From positions 1 to 41,988 of the forward strand of contig NZ_RJWG01000016.1 of assembly GCF_004011155.1 (NCBI RefSeq): DNA of 41,988 bases, given 5' to 3'. The stretch comes from Clostridium prolinivorans. GTDB taxonomy: Bacteria > Bacillota > Clostridia > Clostridiales > Clostridiaceae. Made by a program: the position numbers and the translations under genes. The stretch's first letter is position 1, and every line of letters starts with the position of its first letter. Below are positions 33,960 to 41,988 of the stretch, piece by piece. The notes under the pieces are model-generated. The model ran no database searches, was not told the DNA's origin, and saw only the letters and a program-made list of their open reading frames with translations.

Positions 33960-34355
33960 ATGAATATAGCAGTTTCTTCGATGGGCAAGGATTTAAACAG
34001 CATGATGGATGTGAGATTCGGAAGATGTAATTACTTTGTAATCTATGACACAGAAGGAGGTTTGGTAAAAGCAATTGAGAATAAGGGTCAAATGTCAGGA
34101 GGAGGGGCAGGAATTGCAGCAGCCCAGCAAATCATTGATGAAGATGTGGATGTTGTCATCACTGGAAATATGGGGCCTAATGCCTTTAACCTGTTTAAAA
34201 ATTCGGATATTAAAGTCTACCGATGTGCAAGTATCAAAATTGATTCGGCTATACAGTCATTCAAGGAAGGGAAATTAGAGGAATTAACCGAGGCAGGTCC
34301 AACCCATGCCGGGATGGGTATGGGAGCAGGCAGGGGATTCAGAGGGGGAAGATAA
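33960..34355 (+). CDS. NifX/NifB-like dinitrogenase cofactor-family protein (COG1433), first copy
   Basis: The 131-residue protein starts MNIAVSSMGKDLNSMMDVRFG and contains VDVVITGNMGPNAFNLFK. The C terminus is Gly/Met-rich (HAGMGMGAGRGFRGGR). COG1433 includes the ORP protein of Desulfovibrio, which binds a Mo-Cu-S cluster, and NifX/NafY cofactor carriers. The metal here is unknown. GGAGGGG precedes the ATG. Confidence 0.87.
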   Translation: MNIAVSSMGKDLNSMMDVRFGRCNYFVIYDTEGGLVKAIENKGQMSGGGAGIAAAQQIIDEDVDVVITGNMGPNAFNLFKNSDIKVYRCASIKIDSAIQSFKEGKLEELTEAGPTHAGMGMGAGRGFRGGR

Positions 34356-34356
34356 A

Positions 34357-35187
34357 TTGAACATAGCCATATTAAGCGGAAAGGGAGGTACGGGGAAAAC
34401 CACCATATCCACCAATCTTTCTGTTATTACAGGTGCTAATTACATCGACTGCGATGTGGAAGAGCCTAATGGATTCATATTCTTAAATCCCTCTCAAATA
34501 AAAAGAGAAGAAGTTAAGGTGGATTATCCTGTTGTGGACAGCAGCAGATGTACCTTATGCGGACAATGTGCAAAAGTATGCCAGTTTCATGCCTTGGTAA
34601 GGACAAAGAAAGATATCATGCTCTTTGAAAAACTCTGTCATGGCTGTCATGCCTGCGGGATAGTGTGTAAACAAATTGCTTTAACCTTTGAAAAAAGGGA
34701 AATAGGAATAATAGAAGAAGGACGATATGGCAATTTAATTTGTAGAAGAGGAATTTTAAATGTAGGAGAGCCTATGGCAGTACCAGTTATTAAAAAGTTA
34801 CTGAAAAATCTTCCTGCTGGAACAAATCTTATTGATTGCGCCCCGGGGACCTCCTGCAATGTAGTGAATTCCCTTCAATATGCAGATGGTGCAATATTAG
34901 TAACGGAACCTTCTTCCTTTGGGCTTCATGATTTAAAAATGGCAGTACAACTGGTGAGAAATTTCAATCTTCCCTTTGGCGTTATTATCAATAAATATAA
35001 TGCCGAGGATGACAGGATTCAGAAATACTGTGAGCAAGAAGATATAAACATATTAGGAATTTTACCTTACCGTAGAGAAGCAGCAGAGGTCTATTCCTTG
35101 GGGAAAATGATTGTGGAAATGCCTGAATATAAAGAAATATTTGAGGAGATTGCAAAGAGATTGAGGGAGGTGTTCCCTTGGAACTGA
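34357..35187 (+). CDS. MinD-superfamily ATPase with inserted ferredoxin domain, subunit 1
   Basis: The 276-residue protein has the Walker A motif LSGKGGTGKTT at residues 6-16. Two [4Fe-4S] motifs lie inside the ATPase fold (Cys65, 68, 71, 75 and Cys94, 97, 100, 104). NLIDCAPGTSCNVV serves as the Walker B/switch region. Start: TTG, 7 bases after GAGGGGGA and one base after the previous stop. It overlaps the next ATPase gene by 10 bases. COG1149 pairs like this occur beside COG1433 genes in sulfate reducers and archaea and are thought to assemble or move metal clusters. Confidence 0.9.
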   Translation: MNIAILSGKGGTGKTTISTNLSVITGANYIDCDVEEPNGFIFLNPSQIKREEVKVDYPVVDSSRCTLCGQCAKVCQFHALVRTKKDIMLFEKLCHGCHACGIVCKQIALTFEKREIGIIEEGRYGNLICRRGILNVGEPMAVPVIKKLLKNLPAGTNLIDCAPGTSCNVVNSLQYADGAILVTEPSSFGLHDLKMAVQLVRNFNLPFGVIINKYNAEDDRIQKYCEQEDINILGILPYRREAAEVYSLGKMIVEMPEYKEIFEEIAKRLREVFPWN

Positions 35188-36038
35188 CAGTGATAAGTGG
35201 GAAAGGCGGCACGGGTAAAACCACAATAGCCTTAGCCCTGTCTGAACTTGCAAAAGATGCAGTAAAAGCAGACTGTGATGTGGATGCACCCAATCTGTAC
35301 CTTTTTTACGATGGAAGAGATATAAGAAAGGAATACTTTTATGGAGAAAAGAAAGCAGTTATTGATAAAAAGTTTTGTTCAGGCTGCAAGGAATGTGAAA
35401 AAGTATGCCAGTTTGACGCAATCAAAGACGGTATAGTGAATCCCTTTAAATGTGAAGGCTGTGGTGCTTGCATATTGGTTTGCCATCATAATGCCATCAG
35501 TTTAAAAGAAAAGAAAACTGCTGATGTTTATATCACCCAAACCGATAAAGGAATTATTTCAAGGGCACAGATGGAGGTGGGTAGCGAAGGGTCGGGAAAA
35601 CTCATAACTATGCTTCGCAGTAATGCCAGAAAGTTTTCGGATGAGAATATCCTTATCATTATAGACGGTTCTCCAGGAATAGGTTGTCCTGTAATATCTT
35701 CAATTACGGGAAGTGATGCGGTATTGATTGTCACAGAGCCTACCCAATCGGGTCTGGAGGACTTTATGAGGGTAATGGAGTTATGCAGGCATTTCGGGGT
35801 CCTTACTCTCGCCTGTATCAATAAATACGACATCAATGAGAAAGTAGCAGAGGAAATTGAAAGTTTTTGCAGAGAGAATGATGTTTATTTAATAGGGAAA
35901 ATACCCTATGATGACACAGTTATGAAGTCAATTAATGAGTTGAAGCCTATTGTTTATTATGAGGGCAGTAAGGCAAATCAGGCCATAAGACAGATGTGGG
36001 ATAACATTTGTAAGTATATAAAATATTTAAATCAATAA
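35178..36038 (+). CDS. MinD-superfamily ATPase with inserted ferredoxin domain, subunit 2
   Basis: The 286-residue protein is a paralogue of the preceding gene: MELTVISGKGGTGKTT, Cys67, 70, 73, 77 and Cys92, 95, 98, 102. IIIDGSPGIGCPVISS is the switch II region. Start: TTG, 7 bases after GGGAGG, inside the end of the upstream gene, indicating coupled translation and a heterodimer. Confidence 0.9.
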   Translation: MELTVISGKGGTGKTTIALALSELAKDAVKADCDVDAPNLYLFYDGRDIRKEYFYGEKKAVIDKKFCSGCKECEKVCQFDAIKDGIVNPFKCEGCGACILVCHHNAISLKEKKTADVYITQTDKGIISRAQMEVGSEGSGKLITMLRSNARKFSDENILIIIDGSPGIGCPVISSITGSDAVLIVTEPTQSGLEDFMRVMELCRHFGVLTLACINKYDINEKVAEEIESFCRENDVYLIGKIPYDDTVMKSINELKPIVYYEGSKANQAIRQMWDNICKYIKYLNQ

Positions 36039-36057
36039 TTTTAAGGAGGCATTAATA

Positions 36058-36414
36058 ATGAAAATAGCAATTGCAAGTGAAGGGAAATTTGTTAGCGGAC
36101 ACTTTGGACATTGTGAAGGATTTACAGTGTATGATGTTGATGAAAGTAAGGGGCTAAAGAAGGATTTCATACAAAATCCAGGCCATAGACCAGGATTCCT
36201 ACCTAACTTCCTAAAAGAATTAGGAGTAAACGTTGTCATCTCTGGCGGCATGGGAGAAACAGCCCAGCAGTTATTTGCCCAAAACAATATAGATGTGATT
36301 GTAGGAGCAGAAGGTTCTTGTGATGATGTTGTCCAGCAATATTTAAAAGGAGAGTTAAAATCCACAGGAAGCATATGCAGAGAACATCAGCATGAAGGTC
36401 ACTGTCATGAATAA
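36058..36414 (+). CDS. NifX/ORP-like cofactor-family protein (COG1433), second copy
   Basis: The 118-residue protein starts MKIAIASEGKFVSGHFGHCEGF and contains VVISGGMGETAQQLFAQNNI. The C terminus, CREHQHEGHCHE, has four His and two Cys and could bind metal. TAAGGAGG precedes the ATG. Its shorter length and His-rich tail distinguish it from the first copy, so the two may carry different intermediates. Confidence 0.88.
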   Translation: MKIAIASEGKFVSGHFGHCEGFTVYDVDESKGLKKDFIQNPGHRPGFLPNFLKELGVNVVISGGMGETAQQLFAQNNIDVIVGAEGSCDDVVQQYLKGELKSTGSICREHQHEGHCHE

Positions 36415-36431
36415 ATAACAGAGGTGTCCTT

Positions 36432-36901
36432 ATGGATGGGGTAAAGAATAATACTCTGACAAAGGATAAGTTCTCTCTAATCAGAAAATTGGTAGAGAAA
36501 AACGGTTATAAATTTACGAAGCAAAGAAAATTGATACTGGAACAGTTTTTCCTTGCTGACAGGCATTTGAGTGTGGAAGAGATATACCAAAGGTTGAAAA
36601 AAACCAGTATGGGTCTTGCTACTGTATATAGGAATGTAAAGATATTTAGTAGTATTGGTATAGTAAAAGAAATTGTTGTAGATGGAGTAAGTTATTATGA
36701 ACTGAAAATCTACAGCAAAAAGCCCCTGCATATCCATTTCCAGTGTGTCAAATGTAATGATATAATAGACATTGATGAAAGAAAAGTTGCTTTAGAATAT
36801 TTAAAATTAAACAAGGCTATAGAAGATATAAATGATTTAGAAATTTATGATATAGATATAATGTTCATTGGATTATGTAAAAAGTGCAGGGAGGTAAATA
36901 A

Positions 36902-36917
<16 letters not shown>
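36432..36917 (+). CDS. Fur family metalloregulator
   Basis: The 161-residue protein has a winged HTH with RHLSVEEIYQRLKKTSMGLATVYRNVKIF and the Fur metal motif LHIHFQCVKC (His100, His102, Cys105, Cys108). The second CxxC is LCKKC (Cys149, Cys152). These suit a structural zinc site. Whether it senses iron, zinc, manganese or peroxide cannot be told. It overlaps the DUF134 gene by 16 bases and is co-transcribed with the cofactor genes, so it may control the cluster. Confidence 0.9.
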
Positions 36918-37889
<972 letters not shown>

Positions 37890-37901
<12 letters not shown>

Positions 37902-39839
37902 AGGTATGCCTGCAGCAGTACTACTGCACCGCAAACAAACACTAGTTCTCAAACATCAGTAAATAGCCAATCCAGTGTAAGTACTATTGGCGACAAAGAT
38001 ATCAGCAAGGTTATAAGTGAACTGATTACCTATGATAAAGATGACTACTACAGTGACTGGGAAAATGAAAATCCAAATCACATTGAATTGAATGGAAACA
38101 GTGCGGCTGTAAAAGGTTCAGGAGCAGAAGTGAAAAACAGTAAAATTACAATAACGAAAGCAGGGGTTTATGTAGTTAGCGGTAAATTGGATAACGGTCA
38201 AATTATTGTGGATGTTCAAGATAAGGGCACCGTTAGATTGGTTTTAAATGGGGTGCAGATAAACTGTGCTGACAATGCACCTATTTATTTAAAGAATGCA
38301 GGAAAAACCATTATATCTTTACAGGAGGGAACAGAGAATATAATATCTGATGGAACAAAATATGTTCTTTCTGATGCTTCCACTGATGAACCTAATGCAG
38401 CAATCTTTAGCAAGGATAATCTTACTATAAACGGAACAGGAAAATTGACTGTATACGGTAATTATAACAATGGTATAACAAGCAAGGATGATTTGAAAAT
38501 TACAGGAGGTAACATTCGGATTTATTCAGCTGATGATGGAATAATGGGACGAGATATAGTGGCTGTTAAGGAAGGAAGCATCACAGTTGAGTCTAAAGGA
38601 GATGCTATCAAATCCACAAATGACACGGATACAACTTCTAAAGGATATGTAGCCCTTGAGGGAGGAACCTTTGACATAAAAGCTGGAAAAGACGGAATAC
38701 ATGGAAAAACCTCAGTACTTATTACTGGTGGAGAATATACTATTTCCTCTGGTGGAGGAAGTGCAAATGGTGTTACCAAAATTAGTGATGACAGACAAGG
38801 CCCTTGGGGAAAAAATCAGCAAAATACTGCTATAGCAAAGACTACGGAAGAGGAATCAAATAGTGCAAAAGCAATTAAGGCTACTGCAGATGTAGCTATT
38901 AGTGGAGGTACCTTTAAAATTGATTCTGCTGATGACGCTATACACAGCAACAACAGCGTAACCATAGCAGGTGGAGATATTACTATTACTTCTGGTGATG
39001 ATGGAATTCATGCAGATTCAGCAATATTAGCTAAAGGTGGAAAAATTAATATTACTAAGAGTTATGAAGGTATAGAGAGTGCAGTAGTAACAATTTCCGA
39101 GGGTGAAATTCATGTTACCGCCAGTGATGATGGCATAAATATTGCTGGAGGCAATGACGGATCCTCCATGAATGGGCGTCCAGGTCAAAATAATATCAAT
39201 TCCACCTCAAACAATAGGCTTAATATAGATGGCGGATATCTTGCAGTTAATTCTATGGGAGATGGTCTGGATGCCAATGGATCAATTTATATGACTAAAG
39301 GTACAGTTGTTGTAAGTGGTCCAACAGCCAACAATAATGGTGCTTTAGATTATGATGGAACCTTTGAAATGACTGGCGGCTTCCTTATCGCTGCTGGAAG
39401 TTTAGGAATGGCTCAGGCACCTTCAGAGCAATCGACACAGAACTCTATAATTATGACTTATCCACAGACACAGCAGGCAGGTACTATTGTTAATCTTAAA
39501 GATAGTAAAGGAAATACATTAGCTACCTTTGCGCCTAAAAAGAATTATCAAACTGTAGTTATCAGCTCACCTGAACTTAAAAAGAATTCAGTTTATACAC
39601 TGTATTCAGGTGGAAGCTCAAGTGGAAATGAAAATGATGGGCTGTATACTGATGGAGAATATAAGAATGGAACAAAAATAGTAGATTTTACCATTTCGAA
39701 TTCTGTAACCTGGCTCAATGAAAGCGGGGTAACCACCAGCAGAAGCTCTCATCCAGGGACAGGAAGGACAGGAGGACCAAATAATCCTGAATTTGGCGGA
39801 AATCAAAATAGACTTGAAAAAGGAAGACCTTCATATTAG
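37890..39839 (+). pseudogene. Carbohydrate-binding beta-helix lipoprotein (Cthe_2159/DUF4353 type), signal peptide lost
   Basis: The frame is open from 37890 and in frame from ACSSTTAPQTNTSSQTS, where the Cys codon at 37911 looks like the lipidation cysteine. No start or signal peptide exists upstream: a TAA at 37887 and IS30-end sequence replace it. The first usable internal start is a TTG at 38088, giving 583 residues. The body contains repeated beta-helix units (GGNIRIYSADDGIMG, GGTFKIDSADDAIHSN, GGDITITSGDDGIHAD), typical of the Cthe_2159 polysaccharide-binding family. Probably not exported and non-functional. Confidence 0.75.
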
Positions 39840-40021
39840 GTATCCTCATTCCAACCAATGATGATTAATGAAAAGTATAGATATGTTTAGTTACTTAAAG
39901 GCAAATTTGAATTAATAAAAAATTTTTAAAAATATGTTGTTAACAATAGAGTTGATGTGTATAAAAAGATAAAAAAAGTCGGTAAAACCTCGGCCGTATA
40001 AATGAGGAACTAAAAGGTTTT

Positions 40022-40047
40022 AGAGTAGCATCCTTGCTGCTCTATTT
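40022..40047 (+). terminator. Possible terminator
   Basis: AGAGTAGCA-TCCT-TGCTGCTCT is followed by ATTTT. The surrounding stretch 39840-40558 is otherwise noncoding except for the amidase remnant at about 40143-40280. A palindromic AT tract lies near 40382-40402. Confidence 0.55.
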
Positions 40048-40142
40048 TGCTGTCATGGGGATTTTAAATGATTATATATGTAATTTTGATCTGATAATCT
40101 TCTAAAAAATAAAGGATATCGAAAACTTATCATTGAAAACTA

Positions 40143-40280
40143 TATCTGCATTCTCTTGTAACTTTAGGCTTTACAGATAGAGGAGTAAAGAGTGCTAACT
40201 TTCATGTATTAGGAGAAACCAAGACTCCTGCAGTGCTAATTGAGATAGGTTTTATTGATAACACAGAAGATAATAATTAA
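40143..40280 (+). pseudogene. C-terminal remnant of an N-acetylmuramoyl-L-alanine amidase
   Basis: The frame reads LGFTDRGVKSANFHVLGETK, then TPAVLIEIGFIDNTEDNN and a stop. This is the conserved end of Amidase_3 enzymes (RGVK, PAvLiEiGFi, with the catalytic Glu). All of the N-terminal part is missing and no start is present. Confidence 0.7.
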
Positions 40281-40558
40281 TGTAAGTAAACAGTAGTGCA
40301 AGAGAGTTATGGAAACAAACTTTAATATATATGAAAATAAGTGACGAAAAATCCAAAATTGTGTTAAAAAAAAGAAAAAAATAGTATAATAATATTATTA
40401 TACAGATAAAATTATAATGGTCTTAGCTATATAATGCATATAAACAGATAATTAAAGGCAAACCTGTTAAAAAACACATCGCCCGGTGGTGAGGTTTAAA
40501 GTATAATGTATAATGTGTTATGATATTAAAGCAAAGGGATATTTTAAGGTGATAAAAA

Positions 40559-41988
40559 ATGCGTGAAAATATATCAGGTAAAAAGAAAAAAATATTGCTG
40601 GTTGAAGACAGCCGCTTAACTGCTATGGTTTTAGCGGAACTTCTGCATAAAAACGGTTATGATGTGGAAAACGTCGCTACAGGGGAAGAAGCAGTAGAAA
40701 AGATAATGGGTGGTGTGACGTTGGATCTAGTTCTGATGGACATCGAATTGGCGGGGGAAATGAGCGGGATAGCGGCTGCACGTAGAATAATTAAATCCCG
40801 GGATATTCCCGTTGTATTTCTTACTGCCAACACCTCCGGGGGAATTATTGAAAAAATAAAAGAAGTTAAGGCCTATGGGTTTGTGCTAAAAGGAACAGAT
40901 AAAGCAGCCTTGCTGTCCACAGTGGAAATGGCTTTGAAACTTCATGAAGCAAATATCCATGCTAGGATGTTTGAGCGGCTTTTTGAAAACTCTCTGAATG
41001 AACTTTATATTTTTCATCCCGAGTCGTTGAAATTTGTTGCTGTAAATCGTGCTGCCAGAAAAAATCTGGGATATACAACCGAAGAAATGAACGTTATGAC
41101 ACCCCTTGACCTTAATCTAGAATTTAATATGGAGAGTTTCCGAAGACTCCTTGCACCTTTGGTCAGTGAGGAACAGGAGCAGGTTCTGTTTAACACGGTA
41201 CATCGCCGGAAGGACGGTTCTCTGTATCCTGTGGAAATAAATATACAGCTTTTCGACTATGAGGGAGCAAAATTATGTATGGCGCTGGTTGTTAACCTGA
41301 CCGAACGCATAGCAATGGAAGAGGAACTAAAGGAAAAGGACACGACAATAAGAGCCATTATGGACTCGGCGCGAGACGCTATTATCATGCTTGATGGGCA
41401 GGGAAAAGTCATTTTTTGGAACCCTGCAGCTGAACAGTTCTTCGGTTATTCCAGGGAGGAAGTACTGGGGAAAGACCTGCATCGGCTGGTGGTACTTGAT
41501 GAACGTCTTTACCAGATTTATACTCAAGCTTTCCAGCACTTTCAGTTGACCGGAGAAGGGAATGCCATAGGGAAAACAATTGAGATGAAAGCAAAACATA
41601 AAGACGGGCGGGAATTTGATGTGGAGATTTCCATGTCTGCTTTGAGGAGCAGGGACGCTTGGCATGCTGTGGGAATTGTGCGGGATATCAGTGAGCGTAA
41701 ACAGGCACAGGAAGAACTTGAAAACAGCCGTAAACAATATATTGAATTAGCTGAAGAAGCCCCCATTGGAATTTTAAAATGTGATCTAGAAGGCAATATT
41801 GTTTATGTTAATCAAAAAACTTTGGAAATACTTGGCTCACCAAGTATTGAGGAAACAAAAAAGATTAATCTCTTAACTTTCCCCTTATTGGTCAGATATG
41901 GTCTTTCAAGAAAACTTGAAGAATGTATTAATGTCAAGATTATTTTGTACGATTGTGCCAATATTTTTATGTACAATTGTGCTAAGTA
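40559..41988 (+). CDS. Response regulator receiver + PAS domains signalling protein, 3' end outside window
   Basis: At least 476 residues. A receiver domain (1-130) has the acidic pair in LLVEDSRL, phospho-acceptor Asp61 in LVLMDIEL and Lys in FVLKG. Three PAS-like domains follow: about 140-260 (NELYIFHPESLKFVAVN), 265-385 (SARDAIIMLDGQGKVIFWNP) and one from about 390 (EEAPIGILKCDLEGNIVYVN). A histidine kinase or output domain probably follows. GC is clearly higher than in the core genome, suggesting transfer. AAGGTG precedes the ATG by 7 bases. The last 45 bases may be a mobile element end that interrupts the gene. Confidence 0.82.
   Translation, partial: MRENISGKKKKILLVEDSRLTAMVLAELLHKNGYDVENVATGEEAVEKIMGGVTLDLVLMDIELAGEMSGIAAARRIIKSRDIPVVFLTANTSGGIIEKIKEVKAYGFVLKGTDKAALLSTVEMALKLHEANIHARMFERLFENSLNELYIFHPESLKFVAVNRAARKNLGYTTEEMNVMTPLDLNLEFNMESFRRLLAPLVSEEQEQVLFNTVHRRKDGSLYPVEINIQLFDYEGAKLCMALVVNLTERIAMEEELKEKDTTIRAIMDSARDAIIMLDGQGKVIFWNPAAEQFFGYSREEVLGKDLHRLVVLDERLYQIYTQAFQHFQLTGEGNAIGKTIEMKAKHKDGREFDVEISMSALRSRDAWHAVGIVRDISERKQAQEELENSRKQYIELAEEAPIGILKCDLEGNIVYVNQKTLEILGSPSIEETKKINLLTFPLLVRYGLSRKLEECINVKIILYDCANIFMYNCAK
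41946..41985. repeat. Two 16-bp direct repeats at the window edge
   Basis: TGTACGATTGTGCCAA (41946-41961) and TGTACAATTGTGCTAA (41970-41985) differ at two positions and lie 24 bases apart. Such spaced subterminal repeats are typical of transposon ends. Confidence 0.6.

Noticed and set aside
40455..40500. Possible riboswitch before the response regulator gene (AAACCT...AGGTTT stem)
   Set aside because: The stem is short and no known riboswitch core was recognised.
41327..41796. Three minus-strand ORFs opposite the PAS gene
   Set aside because: They are antisense to conserved PAS domains.

Overview
The window is chromosomal DNA from a low-GC, spore-former-type anaerobic Firmicute, most likely a Clostridium. 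The base composition is very AT-rich, ribosome binding sites are strong GGAGG types, and the order serS ... tadA - SRP RNA - dnaX - ybaB - recR is the conserved block found close to oriC in Bacillus and Clostridium. The species cannot be named from the sequence alone.

Bases 1-20.8 kb are core genome. They hold a partial tRNA-Ala, an HD-domain protein, a NiaR-type 3H repressor, a DUF362/ferredoxin protein, a UPF0182 membrane protein, a GlpA-like FAD oxidoreductase followed by a shortened DUF1667 protein, and serS. Next come tRNA genes, a CheX-like protein, phosphatidylserine decarboxylase, an RpiR-family regulator, a stand-alone carboxyltransferase (OadA/5S type), a GAF/HD-GYP protein, tadA, a coiled-coil protein built on 42-bp repeats, more tRNAs, the large SRP RNA, dnaX, ybaB and recR. 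Four different tRNA-Ser genes (UGA, GCU, CGA and GGA anticodons) and serS lie within 10 kb.

Bases 20.8-22.15 kb have no gene. The stretch is packed with long imperfect palindromes (three related copies of about 135 bp and a 410-bp element bounded by a 17-bp inverted repeat), polypurine AAGGGATAAGG-like tracts, and two perfect DnaA boxes facing each other. It marks the junction between core and accessory DNA.

Bases 22.2-37.3 kb are an accessory island with slightly higher GC. It starts with an acetyltransferase, a nucleotidyltransferase, a metallo-beta-lactamase-fold hydrolase, a LysE-type exporter and a membrane protein. A metalloid-resistance section follows: arsR - acr3 - arsC, then a second arsR - ArsP-type permease - two half-size permeases - two ferredoxins - a small CxxC redox protein - a MFS remnant - a SigZ-like sigma factor - a DUF2703 protein. 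Three promoters in this section share an exact TTGACA-N17-TATTAT core; two have nearly identical 30-bp operators and the third a related motif. The last part is a metal-cofactor cluster: Mrp-type ATPase, a NifX/ORP-like protein, two MinD-type ATPases with inserted ferredoxin domains, a second NifX/ORP-like protein, a Fur-family regulator and a DUF134 protein. It resembles the orp (orange protein) gene set of sulfate reducers.

Bases 37.3-42.0 kb are a decay zone. A truncated Uma2-type gene is fused to the 3' end of an IS30-type element. The right end of that element has removed the signal peptide of a beta-helical carbohydrate-binding lipoprotein. Farther on are an amidase remnant and a higher-GC response regulator/PAS gene. 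The last 45 bases look like the end of another mobile element.
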